64,000 nucleotides of DNA from Aureimonas sp. AU12 (lineage in GTDB: Bacteria > Pseudomonadota > Alphaproteobacteria > Rhizobiales > Rhizobiaceae): contig NZ_BBWH01000039.1 of NCBI RefSeq assembly GCF_001463705.1, forward strand, positions 1 through 64,000, in the 5' to 3' direction. Below, piece by piece: positions 1 to 9,399 of the stretch. Each line of letters begins with the position of its first letter. Positions within the stretch are counted from its first letter, which is position 1. The position numbers and the translations under genes are program-made. Under the pieces are notes generated by a model that had not been told where the DNA came from, ran no database searches, and saw nothing but the letters and a program-made list of their open reading frames with translations.

Positions 1-140
1 GCCCGTCCCCGCCCCTTGTCGTTTCCGCCCCCCGCGCCGTGCCTCCCCCGTCCCGCTTGAAGCGGCCCGGTGTTGAGAGCCACAAGCCGCCCGATCGCCG
101 CGACGACCCGCCGCCCGGGCCCGCGTGAGAGGATCCGCCC
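1..140. other. upstream leader of the sugar ABC operon, no gene recognised
   Basis: The sequence is C-rich and I recognise no coding frame. A YtfQ-type periplasmic binding protein gene would be expected upstream, and its end is not visible here. A GAGAGGA ribosome binding site lies just before the ATG at 141. Confidence 0.5.
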
Positions 141-1652
141 ATGCCAGAACCGCTTCTCGTCATCCAGGATCTCGGCAAGAGCTTTGCCGGCATGACCGCG
201 CTCGCCGGCGTCGATCTCAACCTACGCGCCGGCGAGATCCACGCGCTGCTCGGCGAGAACGGCGCCGGCAAGTCGACCCTGATCAAGACGCTCACCGGCA
301 TCTACCGCCGCGACGGCGGCACGATCCGCCTCGACGGGGCCGAGATCCATCCGACCGACAGCCGCGAGGCGCAGGCCCTCGGCATTGGCACCGTCTACCA
401 GGAGGTCAACCTCCTGCCGAACCTCTCGGTCGCCGAGAATCTCTTCCTCGGCCGCCAGCCGATGCGTTTCGGCTTCACCGACGGGCGCACCATGCGCCGG
501 CGCTCGCGCGAACTTCTCAAAAGCTACGGGCTCGACGTCGACCCCTCCGCCACGCTCGGCCAGCTCTCCGTCGCCGTGCAGCAGCTCATCGCCATCATTC
601 GCGCCGTCGACGTCTCGGGCAAGGTGCTGATCCTCGACGAGCCCACCGCCAGCCTCGACGCCGCCGAGGTCGAGACGCTGTTCAAGGCCATGCGGCGCCT
701 GCGCGACCAAGGCCTCGCCATCCTCTTCGTCACCCATTTCCTCGATCAGGTCTTCTCGGTCTGCGACCGTGCCACCGTGCTGCGCAACGGCCGTCTGGTG
801 GGCGAGCGCGCCATCGCCGAGACCTCGCAGATGGAGATCGTGACGATGATGCTCGGCCGCGAGCTGACCGAGGCGGTGTCGCATCCGGTGCGGGCCACGG
901 CCCCGGGCGGTCCGCCGCGCGTCGCCTTCCGCGGCTTCGGCCGCAAGCGCTCCGTCGAGCCCTTCGACCTCGAGATCCGCCCCGGCGAGGCCGTGGGCGT
1001 CGCCGGGCTTCTCGGCTCCGGGCGCACCGAGACCGCCCGCCTCGTCTTCGGCGCCGATCGCGCCGACTCGGGCGAGGCCCTCGTCGACGGCCAGGTCGTG
1101 CGCCTCGCCAACCCGCGCGCGGCCATCGCGGCCGGCTTCGGCTACTGCCCGGAGGAGCGCAAGGTCGAGGGCATCGTCGGCGATCTCTCGGTGCGCGAGA
1201 ACATCATCCTCGCCCTCCAGGCCCGACGCGGCTGGACGAAGCCGCTGCCGATGCGCGAGCAGGTGCGCATCTCCGAGCGCTTCGTGAAGGCGCTGGACAT
1301 CCGCACCACCGACATCGAGAAGCCGATCAAGCTCCTCTCCGGCGGCAACCAGCAGAAGGCGATCCTCGCCCGCTGGCTCGCCACCGAGCCGAAGTTCCTC
1401 ATCCTCGACGAACCCACCCGCGGCATCGACGTCGGCGCCCATGCCGAGATCGTGCGCCTCATCGAGGCCCTCTGCGCCGACGGCATGGCGATGCTCGTCA
1501 TCTCTTCCGAGCTCGAGGAGATCACCACCTATTCCCAGCGCGTGCGCGTCCTGCGCGATCGCCGCCATCTCGGCGACCTCGTCGGCGACGAGATCAATCC
1601 CGCCGCGATCATGCGAACGATCGCCGGCACCGACGCCCCGGCCCGCGCATGA
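141..1652 (+). CDS. ytfR: sugar ABC transporter ATP-binding protein (YtfR/RbsA/MglA type)
   Basis: This 503-residue protein has two tandem ABC ATPase domains and would energise uptake of a sugar, possibly galactofuranose or another aldose. The first domain has a Walker A motif (GENGAGKST, near residue 39) and a Walker B motif (LILDEPTAS). Its signature is degenerate (LSVAVQQ). The second domain has a degenerate Walker A (GLLGSGRTE), a canonical signature (LSGGNQQK) and LILDEPTRGID. This asymmetry is normal for carbohydrate-type CUT2 ATPases. The start has a good ribosome binding site. The stop overlaps the next gene as ATGA, so the two are probably translationally coupled. The two permeases downstream are separate proteins, as in YtfT/YjfF systems. 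The substrate is inferred only from this arrangement. Confidence 0.9.
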   Translation: MPEPLLVIQDLGKSFAGMTALAGVDLNLRAGEIHALLGENGAGKSTLIKTLTGIYRRDGGTIRLDGAEIHPTDSREAQALGIGTVYQEVNLLPNLSVAENLFLGRQPMRFGFTDGRTMRRRSRELLKSYGLDVDPSATLGQLSVAVQQLIAIIRAVDVSGKVLILDEPTASLDAAEVETLFKAMRRLRDQGLAILFVTHFLDQVFSVCDRATVLRNGRLVGERAIAETSQMEIVTMMLGRELTEAVSHPVRATAPGGPPRVAFRGFGRKRSVEPFDLEIRPGEAVGVAGLLGSGRTETARLVFGADRADSGEALVDGQVVRLANPRAAIAAGFGYCPEERKVEGIVGDLSVRENIILALQARRGWTKPLPMREQVRISERFVKALDIRTTDIEKPIKLLSGGNQQKAILARWLATEPKFLILDEPTRGIDVGAHAEIVRLIEALCADGMAMLVISSELEEITTYSQRVRVLRDRRHLGDLVGDEINPAAIMRTIAGTDAPARA

Positions 1653-2716
1653 TCCTCTCCCGCCTCCGCTCCGCCCTGCCCCAGATCCTGGCGCTCGCCG
1701 TCGTCCTGACGGCGAACTGGCTGGTCTTTCCCTCCTTCTTCGATCTCGCGCTGCGCGGCGACCGGCTCTACGGGCCGCTCATCGACGTGCTCAACCGCGG
1801 CGCGCCGGTGATGCTGCTCGCCATCGGCATGACGCTCGTCATCGCCACGAAGGGCGTCGACCTCTCCGTCGGCGCCACGATGGCGATCTCGGGCGCGGTC
1901 GCAGCCTCGCTCACCGTCGCGGGATATCCGGTGCCGCTGGTGATCCTCGCCGCGCTCGGCGTCGGCCTCGTCTGCGGGCTCTGGAACGGCTTTCTCGTCG
2001 CCGTCCTCGACATCCAGCCGATCATCGCGACGCTCATCCTCATGGTGGCCGGGCGCGGCATCGCCCAACTCGTCACCTCCGGCACCATCGTCACCTTCAA
2101 CGATCCCGTGCTCTTCTTCATCGGCGGCGGCTCGTTTCTCGGCCTGCCGATGCCCGTGGTCATCGCCTTCGCCGTCGCGCTCCTGGCGATCCTCCTCGTG
2201 CGGCGCACCGCTCTCGGCCTCCTCATCGAGGCCACCGGCATCAACCGCCGCGCCTCGGCGCTGGCCGGCATCGACGCCAAGGCGATGCTGTTCGCCGCCT
2301 ACATGACCTCGGGCCTCTGCGCGTCGGTGGCCGGCGTCATCGCCGCCGCCGACATCCGCGGCGCCGACGCCAACAATGCCGGCCTCTGGCTGGAGCTCGA
2401 CGCGATCCTCGCCGTGGTCATCGGCGGCACCTCGCTGATGGGCGGGCGCTTCTCGATCCTGCTTTCGCTCGTCGGCGCCCTCATCATCCAGGCGATGAAC
2501 ACCGGCATCCTCCTCTCGGGCTTTCCGCCGGAGATGAACCTCATCCTCAAGGCCGTGCTGATCGCCCTGATCCTCGTCCTCCAGTCGCCGGCCTTCGCCC
2601 GGGCCGCCGGCGCCTTCCGCTCCGCCGCCTCGCCGCCGCCGCCCGCCGCACGGCCCCGGACGATGTCCCCCACCTCCAGCCGCCCCACTCCCAGCCACGA
2701 GGTGCCCGGCCGATGA
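1649..2716 (+). CDS. ytfT: sugar ABC transporter permease (YtfT-like)
   Basis: This 355-residue hydrophobic membrane protein belongs to the BPD_transp_2 (CUT2) permease family. It carries the family signatures TLVIATKGVDLSVG and VVIGGTSLMGGR. The ATG overlaps the stop of the ATPase gene. A longer upstream extension of this frame is only a shadow of the ATPase gene. The last 30 or so residues are Pro/Ser/Ala-rich and hydrophilic, a cytoplasmic tail longer than usual for the family. Together with the next gene it should form the heterodimeric channel. Confidence 0.88.
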   Translation: MILSRLRSALPQILALAVVLTANWLVFPSFFDLALRGDRLYGPLIDVLNRGAPVMLLAIGMTLVIATKGVDLSVGATMAISGAVAASLTVAGYPVPLVILAALGVGLVCGLWNGFLVAVLDIQPIIATLILMVAGRGIAQLVTSGTIVTFNDPVLFFIGGGSFLGLPMPVVIAFAVALLAILLVRRTALGLLIEATGINRRASALAGIDAKAMLFAAYMTSGLCASVAGVIAAADIRGADANNAGLWLELDAILAVVIGGTSLMGGRFSILLSLVGALIIQAMNTGILLSGFPPEMNLILKAVLIALILVLQSPAFARAAGAFRSAASPPPPAARPRTMSPTSSRPTPSHEVPGR

Positions 2717-3675
2717 ACGCCCGCTTCCTGCCGCTCGCCGTCACGGTCAGCGTCTTCGTCCTCGCCTTCGCCCTGTCCTCGATGCAGTTTCCGGCGATCC
2801 TCACCACCCGCGTCGCCGCCAACCTCCTCACCGACAACGCCTTTCTCGGCGTCATCGCCGTCGGCATGACCTTCGTGATCCTGTCGGGCGGCATCGACCT
2901 CTCGGTCGGCTCCGTCGTGGCCTTCACCGGCGTCTTCCTCGCCGTCACCATCCGCGACGGCTTCCATCCCTACCTGATGATCCCCGCGATCCTCGTCGTC
3001 ACCGCGCTCTTCGGCGCCGGTATGGGCGCGATGATCCACTACCTCCAGACCCCGCCCTTCATCGTGACGCTCGCCGGCATGTTCCTCGCGCGGGGCGGCT
3101 GCTACCTCCTCACCACCGAATCCGTGCCGATCGATCATCCCGCCTTCGACGCCCTCAAGCAGCTCTACTGGGTGATCCCCTCGGGCGGGCGCCTCACCTT
3201 CGTCGCCATGGTGATGCTCGCCGTCTTCGCCCTCGGCATGATCATCGCCCACAAGACCCGCTTCGGCACCTACGTCTACGCGCTCGGCGGCGACCGGACC
3301 TCGGCCGAGCTGATGGGCGTGCCCGTCGCCCGCGTCACCGTCGGCATCTACGCCCTCTCCAGCCTGCTGGCCGGCGTCGCGGGCGTCGTCTTCGCCCTCT
3401 ACACCTCGTCGGGCTATTCGCTCGCCACCGTCGGCGTCGAACTCGACGCCATCGCCGCGGTGGTCATCGGCGGCACCCTCCTCACCGGCGGCGTCGGCTT
3501 CGTCGCCGGCACCTTCGTCGGCGTCCTCATCTCCGGCCTCATCCAGACCTACATCGTCTTCGACGGAACCCTCTCCTCCTGGTGGACGAAGATCGCCATC
3601 GGCTTCCTCCTCTTCGCCTTCATCACCCTCCAGCGCGGCCTCACCCAACGCACCAGCCTGGCCGCCGCGGCCTGA
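2713..3675 (+). CDS. yjfF: sugar ABC transporter permease (YjfF-like)
   Basis: This 320-residue second CUT2 permease shows TFVILSGGIDLSVGSV and VVIGGTLLTGGVG, the paired family motifs. The ATG overlaps the stop of the preceding permease (ATGA), giving a three-gene coupled operon. It is the likely partner of the permease at 1649. The operon ends here, and several hairpins follow in the convergent intergenic region. Confidence 0.88.
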   Translation: MNARFLPLAVTVSVFVLAFALSSMQFPAILTTRVAANLLTDNAFLGVIAVGMTFVILSGGIDLSVGSVVAFTGVFLAVTIRDGFHPYLMIPAILVVTALFGAGMGAMIHYLQTPPFIVTLAGMFLARGGCYLLTTESVPIDHPAFDALKQLYWVIPSGGRLTFVAMVMLAVFALGMIIAHKTRFGTYVYALGGDRTSAELMGVPVARVTVGIYALSSLLAGVAGVVFALYTSSGYSLATVGVELDAIAAVVIGGTLLTGGVGFVAGTFVGVLISGLIQTYIVFDGTLSSWWTKIAIGFLLFAFITLQRGLTQRTSLAAAA

Positions 3676-3760
3676 GCCGGCGTGTCGCGGGTGGGATGGC
3701 GGGGCTGCCGCCCCGTGCCCCGCCCGAGGGCTGACACTCCCGGACCCCCGCTTCTTTTGA

Positions 3761-3803
3761 ATCGATGATTTAGGAGGGCCGGCGGCCCTCCCAAATCATC
3801 GAT
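3761..3803. repeat. long inverted repeat (20-bp arms) between convergent genes
   Basis: The arms 3761-3780 and 3784-3803 are complementary apart from one mismatch and leave a 3-base loop (ggc). The hairpin lies between the sugar permease and malic enzyme stops. No T-tract follows, so it may be a repetitive palindromic unit or a bidirectional processing/termination structure. Confidence 0.75.
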
Positions 3804-3818
3804 GGAAGTGATGGGGTT

Positions 3819-3865
3819 CCAAGGGCCTCAGGCCCTTGGCAGGGGCGTGGGGGCAGCGCCCCCAC
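3819..3865. repeat. two further GC-rich hairpins, REP-like block
   Basis: The first hairpin has arms 3819-3827 and 3831-3839 (ccaagggcc/ggcccttgg, loop tca). The second has arms 3847-3854 and 3858-3865 (gtgggggc/gcccccac). Such paired hairpins are typical of alphaproteobacterial intergenic palindromic repeats. They lie directly downstream of the malic enzyme gene and may end both transcripts. Confidence 0.65.
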
Positions 3866-3874
3866 ATCTCACCG

Positions 3875-6154
3875 CTACTCGCCGGCCGAGAACGCCGCGA
3901 AGGCGGCCATGTTGACGATGTCGGTGTCCTTGGCGCCGAGGCCGACGATCTGGACGGGCTTGTCGAGGCCGACGAGAACGGGACCGATGACGGTGGTTCC
4001 GCCGAGTTCCTGCACCATGCGGGTGGAGATCGAGGCGGAGTGGAAGGCGGGCATGACGAGGACGTTGGCGGGTCCGGTGAGGCGGCAGAACGGATAGGCG
4101 GCCATCAGCTCGGGGTTGAGGGCGACGTCGGCGCCCATCTCGCCGTCGAATTCGAAGTCGACGCTGTTCTGGTTGAGGATACCGACGGCCTCGCGTACGC
4201 GCTCGGACCGCTCCGAGGGCGGATGTCCGAAGGTGGAATGGGCGAGGAAGGCGACGCGGGGCGTGTGGCCGAGCTTTTTGGCGAAGCGGGCGGCCTCGAT
4301 GGCGATGCGGGCGAGTTGCTGGGCGCTCGGCATGTCGTGGACGGCGGTGTCGGCGACGAAGGTGGTGCGACCCTTGGCGATGACGATGGAAATGCCGATC
4401 ACGGCGCGGCCGGGCTTGGGGTCGATGACGTGGCGTACGTCTTCCAGAACCACCGAGTAGTTGCGGGTGAGGCCCGAGACCATGGCGTCGGCATCGCCGA
4501 GCGCCACCATGGCGGCGGCGAAGTGGTTGCGGTCGGTGTTGATGAGGCGATGGCAGTCGCGCTGGAGGTAGCCCTCGCGCTGCAGGCGGGCGTAGAGATG
4601 CTCGGAATAGGCCTGCGTACGCGTCGAGAGCTTGGCGTTCTGGATCTCCATCCCGTCCTTCAGCTCGACGCCGGCAAAGCGGGCAGTCTCCTCGATGCGA
4701 TCCTCGCGGCCGACGAGCACGGCACGGCCGAGCCCCTGCGCCACGTAGGAGGCGGCGGCGCGGATCACCTGCTCCTCTTCGCCTTCGGCGAAGACCACCT
4801 TGCGCGGGCTCTGGCGCAGCTTGGCGAAGATGTTCTGGAAGGTGCCGGCGGTGGGGTCGCGGCGCGAGGCCAGCTGGTTGCGATAGGCGTCCCAGTCGGC
4901 GATGTCCTTGCGTGCGACGCCCGATTCCATCGCGGCGCGGGCCACCGCCTCGGGAATGTGAGTGATGAGGCGCGGGTCGAAGGGCGCGGGGATGATGTAG
5001 TCGCGCCCGAATTTCGGCCGCCCCGCGCCCTTGTAGGCGGAGGCGACGGCATCGGGCACGTCCTCGCGCGCCAGCGCCGCGAGCGCGTTGGCGGCGGCGA
5101 TCTTCATCGCGTCGTTGATCTGCGTGGCGCGCACGTCGAGCGCGCCACGGAAGATGTAAGGGAAGCCGAGGACGTTGTTGACCTGGTTCGGGTAGTCCGA
5201 ACGCCCGGTCGCCACGATCGCGTCGTCGCGGATCGCATGGGCCTCCTCGGGAGTGATCTCCGGGTCGGGATTGGCCATGGCGAAGATGATCGGGTTCGGC
5301 GCCATCGCCTTCACCATCTCGGGCGTCAGCGCGCCCTTGGCGGAGACGCCGAAGAACACGTCGGCATCGACCAGCGCCTCGGTCAGGGTGCGGGCGGGCG
5401 TGTTGGCCGCGTGCGCGGACTTCCACTGGTTCATGCCCTCGGTGCGGCCCTGGTAGATGACGCCCTTGGTGTCGCAGAGGATGACGTTGTCGTGGGCGAC
5501 GCCCATCGCCTTGACGAGCTCGACGCAGGCGATGCCCGCCGCGCCGGCGCCGTTGCAGACGAGCTTGATGTCCTTGATCTCGCGGCCGGTGAGGTGCGCG
5601 GCGTTGATGATGCCGGCGGCGGCGATGATCGCGGTGCCGTGCTGGTCGTCATGGAAGACGGGAATGTCCATCAGCTCGCGCAGGCGCTGCTCGATGATGA
5701 AGCATTCGGGGGCGCGGATGTCCTCGAGATTGATGCCGCCGAAGGACGGCCCGAGATAGCGCACCGCGGCGATGAATTCGTCGGGATCCTCGGTGTCGAT
5801 CTCGAGATCGATGGAATCGACGTCGGCGAAGCGCTTGAACAGCACCGCCTTGCCTTCCATCACGGGCTTGGAGGCAAGCGCGCCGAGATTGCCGAGGCCG
5901 AGGATGGCCGTGCCGTTCGAGATCACGGCGACCATGTTGCCGCGCGTCGTGTAGTCGAACGCCTTGGACGGGTCGGCGGCGATGGCGTTGACCGGCACCG
6001 CGACGCCCGGCGAGTAGGCGAGGCTGAGATCGCGCTGCGTCGCCATCGGCTTGGTCGGCGTGATCTCCAGCTTGCCCGGCCGCCCCTCGGCGTGGAAGGC
6101 CAGCGCCTCCTCCGGCGTGGTGCGGATGCCGCTGCGTCGGTTCTCGTCGGCCAT
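3875..6154 (-). CDS. maeB: NADP-dependent malic enzyme with phosphotransacetylase-like C-terminal domain
   Basis: This enzyme oxidatively decarboxylates malate to pyruvate with NAD(P)+. The 759-residue length matches the MaeB class. Residues up to about 430 are the malic enzyme and NAD-binding domains, with [11 protein letters not shown] and [10 protein letters not shown]. The remainder (from about residue 440, [13 protein letters not shown]) is the phosphotransacetylase-like domain, usually regulatory. It reads through without interruption. A purine-rich ribosome binding site precedes the ATG. With pyruvate carboxylase (54603-58064) and transketolase in the same window, it suggests active C4/C3 interconversion. 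Confidence 0.95.
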   Translation of the reverse strand: MADENRRSGIRTTPEEALAFHAEGRPGKLEITPTKPMATQRDLSLAYSPGVAVPVNAIAADPSKAFDYTTRGNMVAVISNGTAILGLGNLGALASKPVMEGKAVLFKRFADVDSIDLEIDTEDPDEFIAAVRYLGPSFGGINLEDIRAPECFIIEQRLRELMDIPVFHDDQHGTAIIAAAGIINAAHLTGREIKDIKLVCNGAGAAGIACVELVKAMGVAHDNVILCDTKGVIYQGRTEGMNQWKSAHAANTPARTLTEALVDADVFFGVSAKGALTPEMVKAMAPNPIIFAMANPDPEITPEEAHAIRDDAIVATGRSDYPNQVNNVLGFPYIFRGALDVRATQINDAMKIAAANALAALAREDVPDAVASAYKGAGRPKFGRDYIIPAPFDPRLITHIPEAVARAAMESGVARKDIADWDAYRNQLASRRDPTAGTFQNIFAKLRQSPRKVVFAEGEEEQVIRAAASYVAQGLGRAVLVGREDRIEETARFAGVELKDGMEIQNAKLSTRTQAYSEHLYARLQREGYLQRDCHRLINTDRNHFAAAMVALGDADAMVSGLTRNYSVVLEDVRHVIDPKPGRAVIGISIVIAKGRTTFVADTAVHDMPSAQQLARIAIEAARFAKKLGHTPRVAFLAHSTFGHPPSERSERVREAVGILNQNSVDFEFDGEMGADVALNPELMAAYPFCRLTGPANVLVMPAFHSASISTRMVQELGGTTVIGPVLVGLDKPVQIVGLGAKDTDIVNMAAFAAFSAGE

Positions 6155-6282
6155 GAACTGCCCTCGCTCGGGACCGCGCGAACCCCGGCGGCCTTCCTTC
6201 GAGCCCCCTGTTTCGCCAGCCCCGCGCGCGGCGTCAACCGGCGTTCATGGTGCGGCGCGGCATGGACGGGCCGGGCCCGGCC

Positions 6283-9200
6283 CTACTCGGCGGGTGCGGG
6301 AGCGCCCGGGGAAGCGCCCGCAGGGGCACCGCCGAAGCGCGTGCGCAGGAAGCCGGCGAAGCGTTCGACGAAGACGAAGATGACGGGGGTGATGAAGAGG
6401 GTGAGCACCTGGCTGACGAGGAGGCCGCCGACCACGGCGACGCCGAGCGGCTGGCGCAGCTCGGACGACGCGCCGGAGCCCAGCGCGATCGGCAGCGCGC
6501 CGAGGAGCGCGCAGAAGGTGGTCATCATGATCGGGCGGAAGCGGCGCACGGCGGCCTCGCGGATCGCCCCTTCCGCATCGTGCGTGCCGTCGCGCCGCAG
6601 CTCCAGCGCCACGTCGATCATCATGATCGCGTTCTTCTTGACGATGCCGATGAGCATGAGAAGGCCGATCACGGCGATGATCGAGAGGTCGTAGCCGAAG
6701 AGCGCCAGCGAGGCGAGCGCGCCGAGCGCGGCCGAGGGCAGGCCCGAGAGGATCGTCAGCGGGTGCAGGAAGCTCTCGTAGAGAATGCCGAGCACGATGA
6801 AGATCGTGAGGATGGCCGCGCCGATGAGGAGGCCGAGATTGCCGGTGGCCTGCTGGAAGACCTGCGCGGTGCCGGCATAGGCCGTGAAGACCGTGGAGGG
6901 CAGGCCGATCTCGGCCTCGATCGCGGTGACGCGGGCGGTGGCGGTGCCGAGCGAGACGCCTTCGGGCAGGTTGAAGGAGAGGGTGACGGAGGTGAGCTGG
7001 CCCGTCTGGTTGACCGTGACCGGGCCGGCCGTGCGGGTGACGGTGGCAAAGCTCGCCAGCGGCACGAGGGTGCCACCGCCGGCCGGCACGCGGATCGCCT
7101 CCAGCGCCGCCTCGTCCCATTGGAAGCCCTCGTCATATTCGAGGATCACGTCGTAGCTGTTGCCGGTGGACTGGATCTGCGTCGCCGTGAGCGTGCCGAA
7201 GCCGGCTTCGAGCGCCGCGCGCAGCGCCGTCGCGGAGACGCCGAGCGCGTCGGCGCGCGGGCGATCCACCGTGATGCGGGCCTGAAGTCCGTCGTCCTGC
7301 AGGTCGGTCGCGACATCCGAGAAGGTAGCGCGGTCGGTGCGCAGCGCGCCTTCGAGCTTCGACGACCAGTCGCGCGCCGCGGCGGCATCGAGCGACTGCA
7401 CCACGAGCTGATACTGGCTCTGCGAGGAGCGACCGCCGAAGCGCAGGCTCTGTACCGGCGTCGGGAAGCTCTTGAGCCCGGGGATCTCGGCGAGACTCCT
7501 GCGCAGCGAGGCGACCGTCCGGTCGAGCGGCGGGCGCGCGTCCTTGGGCTTCAGCTGCACGAACATGTTGCCAGCATTGGGGGCGGAGCCGCCGGGTCCG
7601 GCGCCGAGCGTCGAGGTGACGTGGAGGACGGCCGGGTCGGCCGAAACGAGCGCGGCGGCCTTGGCCTGCAGCGCCGACATGGCGTCGTAGGAAATGTCCT
7701 GCCGGGCCTGCGTCGAGATCGTCAGGAGGCCAGTGTCCTCCTGCGGAAAGAAGGAACGCGGCAGGTCGGCCATCAGCACGGCCGAGGCGGCGAAGGAGAG
7801 CACGAAGATCGCGAAGACGAAGCCCTTGCGGCGCAGGCACCAGTCCACCGCACGGCCGTAGCCCAAGGTGACGCGGTCGAAGCCGCGCGAGAACTGGAAG
7901 GCGACGCCGCGCGTCGCCGGCGCCGCATGCGGCAGGCGGGCGGCGAGCATCGGCGTCAGCGTCAGCGACACCACGGCCGAGGCGAGGATGGCGAGCGTCA
8001 CCACCATGCCGAACTCGACGAGGACGCGGCCGACGACGCCGCCCATCAGCAGGATGGGCAGGAACACCGCGACGAGCGAGAGCGACATGGAGACGATGGT
8101 GCCCGACACCTCGCCCGCGCCCTTCAGCGCGGCCTCGAAGGGGCGCATCCCCTCCTCGGTGTGGCGAACGATGTTCTCCAGCATAACGATGGCATCGTCG
8201 ACCACGAGGCCGACCGACAGCGTCAGGGCGAGAAGCGAGAGATTGTCGATGGAGTAGCCGAGCCCGTACATGGCCGCGAAGGTGGCCACCAGCGACAGGG
8301 GCACGGCGAGCGCGGGAATGAGCGTCACCGAGACGCGGCCGAGAAAGAGATAGATCACCAGCACGACGAGCGCGATCGTCAGCATCAGCGTGAACTGCAC
8401 GTCCTCGACGGCTGCCCGGATCGAGGTGGAAGCGTCGTTCGTCGGCTGGATGTGCATGGAGGCCGGCAGGCTGGCCTCGATCTCCGGCAGCTTGGCCTTG
8501 ATCGCATCGACGACCTCGACCGTGTTGGCGCCGGGCTGGCGCTGCACGGCGAGCACTATGGCGGGCCGGCCGTCGAGCCAGGAGCCCTGGCGCAGGTTGT
8601 CGACGCTGTCGACGACGTCGGCGACGTCTTCGAGATGCACGGACTGGCCGTTCGAGCGGGCGATGACGAGAGTGCGGAATTCGGCGGCGCTGGTGCGCTG
8701 CGTCGGGGCATCGACGGTCAGCGTCTGCGTCGCGGTCTGGATCGTGCCGACCGGGGTCTGGTCGTTCGAGGACTTCAGCGCCGAGGCGACATCGGCCATC
8801 GACAGCGAGCGCCCTTCGAGCTTGGCGGGATCGACCTTGACGCGCACCGCATAGGTCTTGGCGCCGTAGACCTGCGCCTGCGCCACGCCCGAGACGGTGG
8901 AGAGCGCCGGCGAGACGACGTTCTCGGCGATGTCGTCGATCTTCGTCAGCGGCGCCCCGTCGGAGACGAGGGCGAGCAGCAGCACCGGCGCATCGGCGGG
9001 GTTGGCCTTGCGGTAGGAGGGCGGCGTCGTGAGATTGTCGGGCAGCTGGCGCGTGGCCCGCGCGATGGCGGCCTGCACGTCGGCGGCGGCGGCATCGATG
9101 TCGCGCGAGAGGTCGAACTGCAGCGTGATGCTGGTGTTGCCGAGCGAGGAGCGCGCCGAGATCGTGTCGATGCCGGCGATGGTCTCGAACTGCTTGATGA

Positions 9201-9399
9201 GGGGCGTCGCCACCGCGCTCGCCATCGTGTCGGGCGAGGCGCCGGCCAGCTGCGCCGAGACGTTGACGGTGGGATAGTCGGCCTGCGGCAGGCTGGCGAC
9301 CGGCAGCAGGCGATAGGCGGCGATCCCGCCGAGCATCACGGCGAGCGAGAGCAGCAGCGTCGCGACGGGGCGGCGGATGAAGAGGGTGGAAATGCTCAC
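6283..9399 (-). CDS. RND efflux pump inner-membrane transporter (AcrB/MdtB family)
   Basis: This 1038-residue HAE1-type RND transporter should pump substrates out using proton flow, as a trimer with the adaptor encoded just upstream. The N-terminus (SISTLFIRRPVATLLLSLAVM) is the classical first transmembrane helix. The protein has two porter-loop regions and two six-helix bundles. The proton-relay helix includes LSVGLVVDDAIVMLEN. The start is a GTG whose bases overlap the adaptor stop (GTGA), so the pair is translationally coupled. I saw no TolC-like outer-membrane gene or local regulator next to it. The substrate cannot be predicted. Confidence 0.93.
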   Translation of the reverse strand: MSISTLFIRRPVATLLLSLAVMLGGIAAYRLLPVASLPQADYPTVNVSAQLAGASPDTMASAVATPLIKQFETIAGIDTISARSSLGNTSITLQFDLSRDIDAAAADVQAAIARATRQLPDNLTTPPSYRKANPADAPVLLLALVSDGAPLTKIDDIAENVVSPALSTVSGVAQAQVYGAKTYAVRVKVDPAKLEGRSLSMADVASALKSSNDQTPVGTIQTATQTLTVDAPTQRTSAAEFRTLVIARSNGQSVHLEDVADVVDSVDNLRQGSWLDGRPAIVLAVQRQPGANTVEVVDAIKAKLPEIEASLPASMHIQPTNDASTSIRAAVEDVQFTLMLTIALVVLVIYLFLGRVSVTLIPALAVPLSLVATFAAMYGLGYSIDNLSLLALTLSVGLVVDDAIVMLENIVRHTEEGMRPFEAALKGAGEVSGTIVSMSLSLVAVFLPILLMGGVVGRVLVEFGMVVTLAILASAVVSLTLTPMLAARLPHAAPATRGVAFQFSRGFDRVTLGYGRAVDWCLRRKGFVFAIFVLSFAASAVLMADLPRSFFPQEDTGLLTISTQARQDISYDAMSALQAKAAALVSADPAVLHVTSTLGAGPGGSAPNAGNMFVQLKPKDARPPLDRTVASLRRSLAEIPGLKSFPTPVQSLRFGGRSSQSQYQLVVQSLDAAAARDWSSKLEGALRTDRATFSDVATDLQDDGLQARITVDRPRADALGVSATALRAALEAGFGTLTATQIQSTGNSYDVILEYDEGFQWDEAALEAIRVPAGGGTLVPLASFATVTRTAGPVTVNQTGQLTSVTLSFNLPEGVSLGTATARVTAIEAEIGLPSTVFTAYAGTAQVFQQATGNLGLLIGAAILTIFIVLGILYESFLHPLTILSGLPSAALGALASLALFGYDLSIIAVIGLLMLIGIVKKNAIMMIDVALELRRDGTHDAEGAIREAAVRRFRPIMMTTFCALLGALPIALGSGASSELRQPLGVAVVGGLLVSQVLTLFITPVIFVFVERFAGFLRTRFGGAPAGASPGAPAPAE

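Noticed and set aside
1..60. Tail of an upstream binding-protein gene ending in tga at 58
   Set aside because: The frame before that stop is a Pro-rich string with no similarity to YtfQ-type proteins.
3761..3803. Possible CRISPR repeat or attachment site
   Set aside because: It occurs once, has no spacer-repeat periodicity and no integrase or tRNA gene nearby.
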